Notes under the pieces: generated by a model
Told to the model about the DNA's origin: nothing
Database searches by the model: none
Seen by the model: the letters and a program-made list of their open reading frames with translations, nothing else
Source of the DNA: Acidobacteriota bacterium
Lineage (GTDB): Bacteria; Acidobacteriota; Terriglobia; Terriglobales; Acidobacteriaceae
Direction of reading: 5' to 3'
Length of the DNA stretch: 64,000 bases
Assembly (NCBI GenBank): GCA_021846985.1
Contig: JAJZVX010000017.1
Location: 1-64,000 of the forward strand
Made by a program: the position numbers and the translations under genes
Shown here: positions 1-9,714 of the stretch, piece by piece
Numbering within the stretch: the stretch's first letter is position 1
Layout of the letters: every line of letters starts with the position of its first letter

Positions 1-145
1 ACTCCTGCCGGACCAGAACCCGCTCCACCCAGCCATAGACCTGGCTGCGATTTGCGCCCTCAAAGCGGATTTCCTCGCTGGCCTCGACGAACCGGCCAAT
101 CGCTCCCAAACTCAACTTCTCTGCTTCGTGCACGCCGATGTTCAA
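1..145 (-). CDS. Partial transposase/integrase, N-terminal end only
   Basis: An open frame runs off the left edge of the window on the minus strand. The readable part (about 48 residues) contains HEAEKLSLGAIGRFVEASEE followed by a stretch ending VYGWVERVL. This resembles from memory the N-terminus of DDE integrase-type transposases that begin with HEA-KLSLEQIRAFLEAS and continue EVY-WV-TL. The start may be TTG at 145 or GTG at 133; an in-frame TAG lies at 158-160. A GGAG sequence sits about 10 bases before the GTG, which favours that codon. The catalytic DDE part lies outside the window, so it is unknown whether the element is intact. No terminal inverted repeat was recognised next to it. Confidence 0.5.
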   Translation of the reverse strand, partial: MNIGVHEAEKLSLGAIGRFVEASEEIRFEGANRSQVYGWVERVLVRQE

Positions 146-284
146 TCTCCAGCATGCCTAACCCTTCAGGCGCATCTTGTATTGAAAGAGAGTGTCAATG
201 GCCAACTTCATCCGGGGGCGGTATGATGTTGTATCTTTCCCTCCACATCCGGGTCCGAGGGGAACGCGAAGAGAGAAGTGGAAC

Positions 285-1082
285 GTGACGCAATACCCGA
301 AATACAGCATCGTCATCCCGGCCTACAACGAGAGCGGCCGCATTGTGGCCACACTGGAATCGGTGGTAGCGTGCATTCGCGCGCGCGGCTGGCAGGCAGA
401 AGTGATCGTGGTCAACGACGGCTCGAAGGACACGACCGCCGATCTGGTGCAGGCCTTTGCCCGGAACGCTCCGGAAGTGAGGATGATCCAGAATGCCACG
501 AATCGCGGCAAGGGGTACAGCGTGAAGACGGGCCTGTTGCAGGCGCTGGGCGATGTGGTGATGTTCACCGATGCCGATCTTTCGGCGCCCATCGAGGAGG
601 CCGAGCGGCTGTTTGCGGCTATTGGCGAGGGGGCAGACATCGCCATCGGCTCCCGCTGGCTGAAGACCAGCCGCCAGACGCATCGCCAGCCGCTCTACCG
701 CCAATTTTTCGGCCGCTGCTTCAACATTGTGATTCGCACCGTGATGGGTCTTGATTTTGCCGACACCCAGTGCGGCTTCAAGGCGTTTACCCGCTCTGCG
801 GCGCAGACGGTCTTCCAGCTGACCACCATCGAGCGCTGGGGCTTTGATCCGGAGATGCTGTTCATTGGTCTCAAGAGAGGCTTTTGGATTATCGAAGTGC
901 CGGTCAGTTGGGCGCACGATGCGCGAACCCGCCTCAGCTACATCAAGGACGGGATGAAGATGCTAGAAGAGCTGGCCATCATCCGCTGGAACGCCTTCCG
1001 CGGCCTCTATGGCAAGCAGGTGCAGCACATGCGCCGCGCAGCACTTCAGAAACATTCGGGCGAATGTCCTCCTCCTCAATAA
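285..1082 (+). CDS. GT2 glycosyltransferase, dolichyl-phosphate glucosyltransferase-like
   Basis: This 265-residue protein is a GT-A glycosyltransferase of family 2, closest in character to ALG5/DPM1-type enzymes that load a sugar from a nucleotide donor onto a polyprenyl phosphate. The N-terminus reads YSIVIPAYNESGRI, followed by VIVVNDGSKD (donor binding) and MFTDADLSAP, which holds the DxD-like metal site. GSRW and the QCGFKAF segment after residue 150 are also typical. No membrane segment is seen, so it is probably peripheral at the cytoplasmic face. The GTG at 285 is preferred because it sits just before the domain; an upstream ATG at 192 adds about 31 residues of unlikely sequence. The acceptor is inferred only. 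It could equally supply a lipid-linked sugar for envelope glycan synthesis. Confidence 0.85.
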   Translation: MTQYPKYSIVIPAYNESGRIVATLESVVACIRARGWQAEVIVVNDGSKDTTADLVQAFARNAPEVRMIQNATNRGKGYSVKTGLLQALGDVVMFTDADLSAPIEEAERLFAAIGEGADIAIGSRWLKTSRQTHRQPLYRQFFGRCFNIVIRTVMGLDFADTQCGFKAFTRSAAQTVFQLTTIERWGFDPEMLFIGLKRGFWIIEVPVSWAHDARTRLSYIKDGMKMLEELAIIRWNAFRGLYGKQVQHMRRAALQKHSGECPPPQ

Positions 1083-1232
1083 CAGCAACCGCGGCGCGCA
1101 GTCCGTGGTGAGAGTCGAAATCAGGGAAGAATCATCCCTCAGCGGCTCAAGCCGCATTGATTTTGCGAGGTTTACGGAAGGGCTGAAGCTGAAGCCTCGT
1201 CCTTTCAAAAACGGGACTTCCAGGACTGTCTG

Positions 1233-4200
1233 TTAGGGGTTGACGGTGACAGGAATCTCACTCTGGGGCAGGTTGCTGCCTGCGACGAGCAGTTTTCCGT
1301 GAGCCGGCGCGTGGAGATTTCCAGGGAATTCCAGTTGCAGTGAGATTTCTTTCTGCTCGCCGGGCAGCAGATCGAAGTAGTTGTCGCCATAGAGCGAGAG
1401 ATAGGGCTGGGGGCCGTCCCACACCATGCGCATGCGGACCAGGCGGGCATAGTTTTTGCCGTTGGTCAGGTGGATTGCGAGGGAGACGTCATGGCCGTTG
1501 GCCGTGGCTGCCGCCACATTGGCGCGCATGGTGGTGGCGGGCTGCTCTTTCAGCATCTGGAAGAGCGGTTTTTGGCGAGCGGCCAGGACGGTGGCCAAGG
1601 GGAGGGCGGGCTGCTGGCCGGTGGCCGCGGCCAGCATCTCGCCAAAGAGGACGAAGTAGGCGCGCGTCACGGGCAGGTTGTCGAACTGTTCGTCGAGGAA
1701 GTCCTCGCCTGGAGCCTTCCAGGCAGGGGTGAAGCCGGTAAAGACCACCGTTCTGCCTTTTCCGTATGCGCCTGTCGCCAGCAGGGGACGGCCTTCCACG
1801 GTCAGCTCGACCTTGGCCTGCGGTTTCGGGTCCACCCAGTTGTAGCCTTCGATGCCATACACATGCAGGCCGGCATCGGTCCAGCCCGGGTCGGCCGCTC
1901 GAATCTCCTTGATGGTGGCGACGCCGATGGGCAGAGGCTGGCCGGCTTCGTAGGGCGGATAGACGGTATCCTCATTTGCGGAGCGCAGCCGGACGGGCAG
2001 CAGGCCGGCCAGAGGCGTGAGGTCCAGACATGCGGCGACGGCTTCGCCGCCGTGGAAGGACGCGTTGCCGCCGCTGTGGATGAAGCCAACGCCCTGGCGG
2101 ACGGCCTCGACCAGTCCGTTGCCGATGGCTGGGGTAACCAGTTTCCAGAAGTGGTCGAGGGGCGCCAGCCAAACCACGTCATAACGGGCGCGAATCGCCG
2201 CGGCGTCGCTCAGTTCCGCGAGCCGGTCGAGCGAGGACTCGTCGATCACATCCACTTTTGCGCCCAGCGCATCGAGGATGGCGGCGATGGGCTGCGTATA
2301 GCGGTTCCAGCCGATCAGCAGCACGCGCGGAGCTTTTGGAAATGCGCGCGGCGCAACCTTGATGAACATGGTGTTGACGGTTGCCAGAGCGCCGTTTTTC
2401 TCCGTGGCCCGTCCGCGCAGCAGATACACGCCGGGCTTGTCGGGCGTTACCCAATCGACCCTACCAATCTGGCGGGCGGAGTCAGGCGCGGCTTCCGCTG
2501 CGAAGGTTTTGCTCCAGACCACCTGTCCGGAAGTGGTCAGGATTTCCGTGGCGACGCTGAGCGGCATGGGATGGCGCAGGTCGCTGGCGATCCAGACGGG
2601 TATCAGAAGGCGCTTGCCGGAGGCCTGCGACTCCAGCTCCGGCTCGTATTTGAAGCTGACGGCCAACGGCTTTTGGGCGCGCTTGTAGAAGTAGTAATTC
2701 ATCTTCGGAATGCCGTTGGAGTCGACCATGCCAAACTGGACGCCTGGGTAGATGTCGCGGTAGGCCCAGGTGCGGATGCCGTTGATCGGGTTGTGCATCT
2801 TGCGGCGGAAGGCCTGGGTTGCATAGCTGAGGGTGAAAGCGTGCTGCAGTTGCAGGCCGTCGACCAGTTCCTGCGCCGAGCGCGGGTCCTGGTCGATGTA
2901 GGTGTGCAATTCGCGGAACATGTTGAAGACGCCGAAGCCGTTGTCGTTGTACTCCCATGCGGTCCAGTACGTATAGGCCTGGAGATCCACGGGCATGTGG
3001 AAGATGCGGCGCGGATTCTTCTCTGACCACATCTGTCCGGGCGTCAGCGCTTCCTTGAAGGTCTCCATGCTGGGAGGGGAAATCTCGCCGTACTCGGAGA
3101 CCAGCAGGGGCTGGAAGTGGTTATAGAAGCGGTAATTGGCGTTCCATGTGTGGTGCTCTCCCAGGTCGCACAGGCTGGGATGGAAGATGGTATCGGGCGA
3201 CAGCTTCGTAATCACCTTCTGCATCTCCGCGATGAAGAAGTCGTAGCCCTCCTGCGGACCGGCCCATTTGCCGCTGTCGCGCGCTTCGGCCAGGGGGCTC
3301 CATTGCACCACCGAGGGATGCGTGCGCAGCGCCAGCACCATGCCCCGCGCCTGCATGCGGGCGTTGGCGATGAAAGGTTCGCGGCGGGGATTGCCCTCGG
3401 CCACGACCTCGTAGGGTCCGAACTGAGAGAAGGGCATCTGCACGAAGATGAGGAGGCCGAGTTTGTCGCACTCGTCGAAGAAGTCCTGTTTTTCGATGAC
3501 CTGCGTGACCAGGTGATTGGCGTAGGTGGCGCGGAGTTCTTTGAGATCGCGTTCGTAGGTTTCGTTCGTGGCGCGCGAGGGGTAGTAGTCGCTCATGGGA
3601 TACCAGACGCCGCGCAGGAAGAGGCGCTGGCCGTTGAGCTGATAAGAGAAGCTGGCGTCGCGCGTGATGGTGCGAATGCCGAAGACCGTGCGGGCGCTGT
3701 TCCCTTGCCCGCCCGCTCCGGGGTGGAGGCGGGCGTCGATGCGGTAGAGGTTTTGCTTGCCCAGGTCCCACGTCCACCACAGATGCGGATTGCGGACCAC
3801 GAACTCCAGAGTGAACGGATTGTCGCCGGGCTTGATGTCGAGGGTTTTTGCGGGGAGGGGGAGCGTATCGCCCGCGAAGTTTTGCGGGGAGATGGCAAAG
3901 CCGATGCTGGCTTCGCCCTGGCCGTCGCCGTAGTTTTTCGCATTGCCGGAGATTTCCAGCGTGGCGCTGCCGCCGGGATTCAGCGATCGGGTGTAGACAT
4001 AGAGGTTCTCGATCACCACGGGTTCAGAAACCAGCAGCTTGACGTCGCGATAAAGCCCCATGGTGAGCGACATGTTGCCGTAGACGGGAATGCCGCCCCA
4101 ACTGCCGCCAAGAAAATAGGGCGGCTTGGGCAGGGTCTGAGGGATATCGAGATTGAAACTGCTCTTCACGATCTCGGTCAGGCCGCGGTCCTTGGGCAGC

Positions 4201-4832
4201 CACGGGCAGGTCGTCTTCACCACCAGCACGTTCTCTGCGCCGTACCGGATCTGCCGGGAGACATCGAAGGAGAAGCCCTCTGCCATGCCCTCATGGGCAC
4301 CGATCTTTTCGCCGTTGAGCCAGATGGTGGAGTAGTAATCGACGCCGTCGAATTGCAGGCGAAGGAGCTTGCCCCGATCGGCGGCGGGCACGGTGAAGGT
4401 CTTGCGATACCACCATTCCTTGTTGTTGATCAGGTTCAGGGCCTTGGATTGGAGATAGAGGTCTTTTCCCTTGAGGCCGGTCTGCAATTGCACTTCGCCG
4501 GGGACGGTGACGGAGCGGAAGGCGGAATCGTTGAAGGCGGGTTTGTAGGCGCCGGCGGCTTCGCCCTCGCCCATGGCGAAGGATCCCAGCTTCCAGTCCG
4601 ATCCGCTGAGCAGGGTCTCCTGGCTTGGGAGGGGAGGGTTGGAGGCGTCATCCGCGGGGGCGGCAAACAGCCGGCCTTGCGCGGCAAGGACGAGCAGGGC
4701 AGCCACGGCCAGAACCGCCGGCCGCGCGGCGTGAAAGCAGAGCAAGAAACTGTACAGCGGATGGCGGCCATGAAGCTGCGGCATGGGACGATTGTGGCGG
4801 AAAGCCGCCCTGTTTGGGATTCTGGATGGCAT
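1233..4832 (-). CDS. Secreted GH2 glycoside hydrolase with C-terminal GATase-like domain (paralogue A)
   Basis: This 1199-residue protein has a strong ribosome site (AAGGAG, 8 bases before the ATG at 4832) and an N-terminal hydrophobic export segment at roughly residues 25-55. A GH2 sugar-binding jelly roll follows (WWYRKTFTVP, DGVDYYSTIWLNGEKIG), then an Ig-like linker and a TIM barrel starting near FLRGVWYPMSDYYPS. Candidate catalytic glutamates are E516 in WSPLAEA and E580 in VSEYGE. GH2 exo-enzymes such as beta-mannosidases normally have Asn just before the acid/base; here it is Ala. A flavodoxin-like, glutamine-amidotransferase-like domain starts at RVLLIGWNRY, and a beta domain ends the protein. 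The substrate is not predictable. It is a diverged relative of the tandem pair at 27.5-34.6 kb and lies downstream of a sugar-isomerase-like gene on the same strand, 281 bases away. Confidence 0.85.
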   Translation of the reverse strand: MPSRIPNRAAFRHNRPMPQLHGRHPLYSFLLCFHAARPAVLAVAALLVLAAQGRLFAAPADDASNPPLPSQETLLSGSDWKLGSFAMGEGEAAGAYKPAFNDSAFRSVTVPGEVQLQTGLKGKDLYLQSKALNLINNKEWWYRKTFTVPAADRGKLLRLQFDGVDYYSTIWLNGEKIGAHEGMAEGFSFDVSRQIRYGAENVLVVKTTCPWLPKDRGLTEIVKSSFNLDIPQTLPKPPYFLGGSWGGIPVYGNMSLTMGLYRDVKLLVSEPVVIENLYVYTRSLNPGGSATLEISGNAKNYGDGQGEASIGFAISPQNFAGDTLPLPAKTLDIKPGDNPFTLEFVVRNPHLWWTWDLGKQNLYRIDARLHPGAGGQGNSARTVFGIRTITRDASFSYQLNGQRLFLRGVWYPMSDYYPSRATNETYERDLKELRATYANHLVTQVIEKQDFFDECDKLGLLIFVQMPFSQFGPYEVVAEGNPRREPFIANARMQARGMVLALRTHPSVVQWSPLAEARDSGKWAGPQEGYDFFIAEMQKVITKLSPDTIFHPSLCDLGEHHTWNANYRFYNHFQPLLVSEYGEISPPSMETFKEALTPGQMWSEKNPRRIFHMPVDLQAYTYWTAWEYNDNGFGVFNMFRELHTYIDQDPRSAQELVDGLQLQHAFTLSYATQAFRRKMHNPINGIRTWAYRDIYPGVQFGMVDSNGIPKMNYYFYKRAQKPLAVSFKYEPELESQASGKRLLIPVWIASDLRHPMPLSVATEILTTSGQVVWSKTFAAEAAPDSARQIGRVDWVTPDKPGVYLLRGRATEKNGALATVNTMFIKVAPRAFPKAPRVLLIGWNRYTQPIAAILDALGAKVDVIDESSLDRLAELSDAAAIRARYDVVWLAPLDHFWKLVTPAIGNGLVEAVRQGVGFIHSGGNASFHGGEAVAACLDLTPLAGLLPVRLRSANEDTVYPPYEAGQPLPIGVATIKEIRAADPGWTDAGLHVYGIEGYNWVDPKPQAKVELTVEGRPLLATGAYGKGRTVVFTGFTPAWKAPGEDFLDEQFDNLPVTRAYFVLFGEMLAAATGQQPALPLATVLAARQKPLFQMLKEQPATTMRANVAAATANGHDVSLAIHLTNGKNYARLVRMRMVWDGPQPYLSLYGDNYFDLLPGEQKEISLQLEFPGNLHAPAHGKLLVAGSNLPQSEIPVTVNP

Positions 4833-5113
4833 GGTCCCGTCTCCTTCATCAGAATTCGCAGCCAAGCCAGGCACATCGCAACAGGGGACGCGCGGGAGCG
4901 CCGCGGCCAGCCGGGAAAAGCATAGCTGGAGCAGAGGCCATGGCAAGCGAAAAGATGACTGCACCCGCGATTTCGCTGGCTGAAAACAAGCGGGTGCTCC
5001 CATGCGATTGATCCACAAGAAAAGCTGCTGCCGCAGGCCGGGCCGCTCGTCCATGCAGCCGTCTCACACGAGGAGATGCATTTCGCGGTGCAGAACAAAC
5101 GCCTCTGCTTCGG

Positions 5114-6565
5114 TCAGCAAACCCGCTCGCATGCAATGCCCAGGAGCGCGGCCAGTTGCGCGAGCTCTCCATGACGATGGCCCACGCCGATGGCGCAGTG
5201 ATGCGCCGCGCCCCGGCGGTTCCACTCCTGCATGAAGGTGCGCGCGCCGAGGGGGAAGCGGTAGCGGCTGTTGGTGTTGCCGATTTCGAGAATTGGTCCG
5301 GGGACGGACTCGCCCTCGGCGACGACGAACTGGAGCGATCCTTTGCCGTTCTCTGCCACGGAAAGGAGGGTCACGGGACCGTGTTGGACGCTCATTTCCA
5401 GGGAGAGCCCGCTGCCCAGCTTGCCGTGGTAGACGGCGAGCGGGCGAATCTTGGGTTTGCCGCTGGCGATGGCGATGTGGCCGGGGCCGTCGTGGCCGAG
5501 AAGAACCACATCGTCGTTGAAGTCGGCCGCGTAGAACTCGCTGAAGGAGCCTCCGGCGCCGAGGCAGTGGAGGATCTTCATGGCCTGGACGTTCTTGATT
5601 TCGAACTCGCCGGCCACGGGGACGCCACGCGCGGTGAGCAGGCTGTTGCCAACGATGATGGAGGTGAGCGTGTCTTCGTTTTCGGCGATGCCGGTGCCTT
5701 TGTAGTAGTAAGCGAGGGCGCCGAGGCGGTGTTGTTCGACGAGGCGGTCGAGGGCGAGCGAGGTGCGCGCCGCGCGCTCCAGTTCGGCAGGTGGGCAATC
5801 CGGCTGCACGTCGAAGGCTTCGTGGATCAGCGCAACGCGCGCCGCGATGGCGTCCCGGTCCACTTCGCGGCGCAAGGCGGAGAGTTCGTCCACCTCGACG
5901 ATCTCGATGTGGGACCCGAAGATTTTGGCGTGCAGGGTGAGGTCGGAGTAGATGTCGAGCATGCCGCTGTAGTAGTGGCCCATGAGGCCCAGGCGGTTGT
6001 GCTCCATGGCATGGGCGGCGCGCGAAGCGGCCAGCCATCCGGCGATCTCGGACCAGGCGGCATCGCGGGCGTCGAGCAGGCCGGTGACCTGGTGAAAGGC
6101 GATGCCGCAGCGCTGGAAGACGTTGGAGATTTCGGGCACGGAGCAGGCCTGGCAGTGAGCCAGCCACTCGCCGGTCATGGCCGTGCGGTCGCGCATCTGG
6201 TTGAAGGCGGCGTAGTCGATGGCGGCCTCGGGAGCAAGGTTGAGCAGGATGACGGGCGCTTGGGCGCGCCGCACCACGGGCAGAACGGTGGACGAAAGCG
6301 CGTAGGTGGCGACGTGGAGAAAGATGAGATCGACGTCGGCCTGGCGGAAGGCGTGGCCGGCGGCGGCGGCTTTTTCGGGGTTGTCGATGAGGCCGAGGTT
6401 GACGACCTCGGTCCCGAGCGATTGAAGCTGGGCTGCGATGCGGCGGTTGTAGGAGTCCAGGCGGTCGCGCAGGCCGTTGAATTGGGGCCAGTAGGCGTCG
6501 AGGCCGGCGCTGAAGAGGCCGACGCGGTGGTGCTGGGGAACCGAGGCCAGGCCGGATGGAGTCAT
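5114..6565 (-). CDS. L-arabinose/L-fucose isomerase family protein
   Basis: This 483-residue cytoplasmic protein belongs to the AraA/FucI-like isomerase superfamily, Mn-dependent enzymes that interconvert aldoses and ketoses. The N-terminal Rossmann-like part reads RVGLFSAGLDAYWPQF and includes VDLIFLHVATYALSSTVLPVV. The middle has GLMGHYYSGMLDIYSDLT. Candidate metal ligands are the Glu in GEFEIKN, the His in GHDGPGHIA and the His residues in AAHHCAIGVGH, matching in order the Glu/Glu/His/His set of arabinose isomerase. It is close to the usual length (about 500). It sits upstream of the GH2 gene on the same strand, so it may process a sugar released by that enzyme. The substrate cannot be fixed: many members of this branch are not true arabinose isomerases. 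Confidence 0.75.
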   Translation of the reverse strand: MTPSGLASVPQHHRVGLFSAGLDAYWPQFNGLRDRLDSYNRRIAAQLQSLGTEVVNLGLIDNPEKAAAAGHAFRQADVDLIFLHVATYALSSTVLPVVRRAQAPVILLNLAPEAAIDYAAFNQMRDRTAMTGEWLAHCQACSVPEISNVFQRCGIAFHQVTGLLDARDAAWSEIAGWLAASRAAHAMEHNRLGLMGHYYSGMLDIYSDLTLHAKIFGSHIEIVEVDELSALRREVDRDAIAARVALIHEAFDVQPDCPPAELERAARTSLALDRLVEQHRLGALAYYYKGTGIAENEDTLTSIIVGNSLLTARGVPVAGEFEIKNVQAMKILHCLGAGGSFSEFYAADFNDDVVLLGHDGPGHIAIASGKPKIRPLAVYHGKLGSGLSLEMSVQHGPVTLLSVAENGKGSLQFVVAEGESVPGPILEIGNTNSRYRFPLGARTFMQEWNRRGAAHHCAIGVGHRHGELAQLAALLGIACERVC

Positions 6566-6714
6566 CGAGAGAACGATACGCCGGAGACGGCGGAGTTGGG
6601 AACCGGGAGCTTTTTTGCGGGGACCGTGGATCTGCGAAAAGCGCGCGGGGGGCGATGGGGTTGGCGAGGGATCGCAGGCCGGCCGATTGCGCGCGTGGGC
6701 GTCTTTTCAAGCCG

Positions 6715-6741
6715 GGAGAATTCTCCGCAGACTGCTAATCT
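6715..6741 (+). promoter_or_regulatory. Perfect 12-bp palindrome and -10-like box before ypdA
   Basis: GGAGAATTCTCC at 6715-6726 is a perfect palindrome. A TGCTAATCT sequence follows, giving an extended -10-like TAATCT at 6736-6741 only 6 bases before the ypdA ATG. With a normal spacer the -35 region would overlap the palindrome, so a repressor or redox regulator binding there could block transcription. The short leader suggests near-leaderless translation. This is a pattern-based proposal only. Confidence 0.35.
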
Positions 6742-6747
6742 AGAGCC

Positions 6748-7746
6748 ATGCGCGAAGAGAAGCAAGATGGGGTTGACGAGTTTGATCTGCTGGTGACGGG
6801 GGCGGGCCCGACGGGGCTGGCGTGCGCGATTGAAGCCAAGCGAGCCGGGCTGCGGGCGGTGCTGGTAGACAAGGGATGCATTTGCAATTCTCTATTTCAC
6901 TATCCCTCGCACATGACGTTTTTCACGACGGCGGAGCTTCTGGAGATTGGGGGGATTCCTTTTCCGAGCCCCAACGCGAAGCCGACGCGGAACGAGGCGC
7001 TGCAGTACTACCGGCGGGTGGCGGCCTACTGCGAACTGGATGTGCGGCAGTACCGGCGGGTGGAGCGGGTGACGGGGCAGGATGGAGCGTTTGGGGTACA
7101 CACGATCGACCGTTTTGGACGGCCGGGGGAGTTGCGCGCGCGCAAGCTGGCGATTGCGACAGGGTATTACGATCTGCCGAACTACCTGCACATTCCGGGG
7201 GAGAGCCTGAGCAAGGTACACCACTATTATTTTGATTCCCATCCCTATAGCGGGCTGGACGTGGTGGTGATCGGGGGGAAGAACTCGGCGGCCATAGCGG
7301 CTCTGGAGCTGTGGCGGAGCGGGGCGCGGGTGACGCTGGTGCATCGCGAGGCGGAGATTCACGGGCACGTGAAGTACTGGATCAAGCCGGACATCGAGAA
7401 CCGGATCAAGAACGGGGAGATCGGGGCGTATTTCAACGCGCAGGTGGTGGAGATTACGCCGGACACGGTGGTGGTGCAGACGGCGGGGGGCCGGGTGACG
7501 GTGAAGAACGATTTTGTTTTCGCGATGACGGGCTACCATCCGGACTTTGATTTTCTGGCGGGGCTGGGCGTCCGGTTCGAGGGTCCGGACCGGCGGCCGG
7601 CGTGCAACGCGGAGACGCTGGAAAGCAACGTGGCGGGAATTTACCTGGCGGGAGTGATTGTGGCCGGTTCGCGGACCAACGAGATTTTCATCGAGAACGG
7701 CCGCTTCCACGGGGCGCAGATTGCCAAAGCGCTGACGGCGAAGTAG
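6748..7746 (+). CDS. ypdA: YpdA-family bacillithiol disulfide reductase
   Basis: This 332-residue flavoprotein resembles YpdA/Bdr, which uses FAD and NADPH to reduce oxidised bacillithiol in the cytoplasm. The FAD-binding motif VTGAGPTGLA is near residue 17, and a second nucleotide-binding motif VVIGGKNSAA lies near residue 175. KGCICNSLFHYPSHMTFFTT is the characteristic YpdA segment. FAMTGYHPD and the C-terminal AGVIVAGSRTNEIFIENG complete the fold. It lacks the CxxC redox pair of thioredoxin reductases, as expected for this family. Its presence implies that the host makes bacillithiol; no bsh biosynthesis gene is in the window. It is divergent from the isomerase-like gene, and a palindrome lies in the intervening 182 bases. 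Confidence 0.9.
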   Translation: MREEKQDGVDEFDLLVTGAGPTGLACAIEAKRAGLRAVLVDKGCICNSLFHYPSHMTFFTTAELLEIGGIPFPSPNAKPTRNEALQYYRRVAAYCELDVRQYRRVERVTGQDGAFGVHTIDRFGRPGELRARKLAIATGYYDLPNYLHIPGESLSKVHHYYFDSHPYSGLDVVVIGGKNSAAIAALELWRSGARVTLVHREAEIHGHVKYWIKPDIENRIKNGEIGAYFNAQVVEITPDTVVVQTAGGRVTVKNDFVFAMTGYHPDFDFLAGLGVRFEGPDRRPACNAETLESNVAGIYLAGVIVAGSRTNEIFIENGRFHGAQIAKALTAK

Positions 7747-7821
7747 ACGGGAGCGGGGCCGGACAGAGGATTCCGGGCGGGAAGCGGCCGTTAGTTTCCG
7801 GGCTTTTCATGGGGGTAATTC

Positions 7822-9690
7822 TTGTTGATCCGCATGTGGCCGCGGTCAATTCGTTGGCAGATGCTGGCCGGGCTGTTGCTGCTGGAAGCACTGTCGCTGA
7901 CGCTGTTTGTGTTTCTCCTGGTCCGCCATGAGTCCGAAGAGGTCATCCGCCGCGCCGAGGACCGGCTGACGCATCAGGCCACATCGCTGGCGCTCCAGGC
8001 CCGGGAGGCCCTCGAACAGCAGCGTCTGGAGTGGGTCGGGCTCTCTGTGCAGATGATGGGCGAGGATCCGAGCGTCACCGCGGCCAAGATCACCGACGCG
8101 GCGGGCAAGGTGCTGTATGCGCGGGGGGATGCGCCGGTGCCGGCCCGGTTGCGGATGGCCGAGCGGGCGCAATTGAAGATTCCATTCCATGGGCAGTCGA
8201 GGGTCTTCGTTTCTCGTGTCGGCTACTGGGAGGGTGTGGAACCGATCTGGGTGGGGACCGAGCTGCACGGCTTCGCGTGGGTGGAAACCAACCGCAGTTG
8301 GGATCACCAGCAGCTCGCCTCCATTCTGCGCGCGACGACGGTATTTGGGGTGATCTGGATACTGGCTTCCATGCTGCTGGTGCTGTGGACGGCGCGGTCG
8401 ATTACGCAGCCCCTGGCCATGCTGCACCGCGGCACGCGGGCGCTGATGAACGCACCCGAGACGACAGGCCATTTCCCCTTGCCGGAGCTGGTTCACAACG
8501 AGATCGGCGACCTGATCGTGGCCTTCAACCGCATGGCGGCGTCGATTGAAGAACACCGCTCCGGTTTGCACGACACCTTGTCATTGCTGGACTCCATGCT
8601 GGCCAATGCGCCCATCGGGCTGGCGTTCTTTGACCGGCGCTGCCGGCTGGTGCGCGTGAACGAAGCGTTTGCGGAGATGACCGGGGTGTCGCTGAGCCGG
8701 CATCTGGGCCGGACGCTGCCGGAGTTGCTGCCGCAGCCGGCGGCGCAGCAACTGGAAGATGCCGTGGTGCGCGTCTTTGCCGGAGATCAGGCGGTGCGCA
8801 ACCTGGAGATGGGCGGAACGGGTGGGAAGCGGCAACGGCCGTGGACCTGGCTGGTGAGCGCCTACCCGGTGCGCACGGATGCCCAGCGGCCCCGCTGGGC
8901 GGGCGTGATCGTGATGGACACGACGGAACGAAAGCTCTCCGAGGAGGCGCTGCGCAAGACCGAGAAGCTGGCGGCCACAGGACGGCTGGCGGCCTCGATT
9001 GCGCACGAGATCAACAATCCGCTCGAGGCCATCACCAACCTGCTGTTTCTGTTGCGCAACTTCTGCCAGCTCCAGAACCCGGCGCTCAGCTACGTGGAGA
9101 TGGCGGAGGGCGAAGCGCGGCGGGTTTCCGAGATCACGCAGCAGACGCTGCGCTTCTACCGGCAGTCGACGCGGCCTGCGCGCGCCAGAATGAGCGAGTT
9201 GCTTGACTCGGTGCTGGCGCTCTATCACGGCCGTCTGCATACGCTGGGCATTGAGGTGGAGCGCGGATACGACCCGGAGATGGACCTCTTCTGCTTTGCC
9301 GGCGAGGTGCGGCAGGTGTTTGCCAACCTGGTGGGCAACGCCATCGACGCTACCTGCGGCGAACACATGCGGCTGATCGTGCGGGCGCGGCGGTCGCGGA
9401 ACTGGAGCCAGCCGGAGCAGGCTGGTGTGCGGTTTACCGTGGCAGATACCGGCGTGGGGATGGAGCCCGACGTGCGCGAGCGGGTCTTTGAGGCCTTCTT
9501 CACCACCAAGGAAGCAACCGGCACTGGGCTGGGGCTGTGGGTCAGCCACGAGATTGTGTTGAAGCACCGGGGCATGATTCATCTGCGCAGCCGCGCGGCG
9601 CAGCACGCAAAGCCGGGCGGGACGGTGTTTCAACTGTTTCTGCCGGACGATCCGGCGCTGATCGCGGGGGCGGATCGAGCCGCAAAATAA
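7822..9690 (+). CDS. Membrane sensor histidine kinase (HAMP-PAS-HisKA-HATPase)
   Basis: This 622-residue kinase has a first membrane helix near residues 10-32 (MLAGLLLLEALSLTLFVFLL), an extracytoplasmic sensor part, and a second helix near 170-195 (FGVIWILASMLLVLW). A HAMP segment follows (ARSITQPLAMLHRGTRAL), then a PAS domain (residues about 250-370), HisKA with the phospho-acceptor His395 in SIAHEINNPLEA, and a HATPase with NLVGNAIDA, VADTGVGM and GTGLGLWV boxes. It ends close to the convergent permease gene. No response regulator is adjacent, so it is an orphan kinase whose partner lies elsewhere. The start is uncertain: TTG at 7822, or ATG at 7834, which drops four residues. The signal sensed is unknown. 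Confidence 0.9.
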   Translation: MLIRMWPRSIRWQMLAGLLLLEALSLTLFVFLLVRHESEEVIRRAEDRLTHQATSLALQAREALEQQRLEWVGLSVQMMGEDPSVTAAKITDAAGKVLYARGDAPVPARLRMAERAQLKIPFHGQSRVFVSRVGYWEGVEPIWVGTELHGFAWVETNRSWDHQQLASILRATTVFGVIWILASMLLVLWTARSITQPLAMLHRGTRALMNAPETTGHFPLPELVHNEIGDLIVAFNRMAASIEEHRSGLHDTLSLLDSMLANAPIGLAFFDRRCRLVRVNEAFAEMTGVSLSRHLGRTLPELLPQPAAQQLEDAVVRVFAGDQAVRNLEMGGTGGKRQRPWTWLVSAYPVRTDAQRPRWAGVIVMDTTERKLSEEALRKTEKLAATGRLAASIAHEINNPLEAITNLLFLLRNFCQLQNPALSYVEMAEGEARRVSEITQQTLRFYRQSTRPARARMSELLDSVLALYHGRLHTLGIEVERGYDPEMDLFCFAGEVRQVFANLVGNAIDATCGEHMRLIVRARRSRNWSQPEQAGVRFTVADTGVGMEPDVRERVFEAFFTTKEATGTGLGLWVSHEIVLKHRGMIHLRSRAAQHAKPGGTVFQLFLPDDPALIAGADRAAK

Positions 9691-9714
9691 CTCAGCCTGC
9701 TTTTCTTCCGCCGT

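Noticed and set aside
52..288. A 78-codon plus-strand frame at the left edge
   Set aside because: It is antisense to the transposase N-terminus and runs into the glycosyltransferase leader without any motif.
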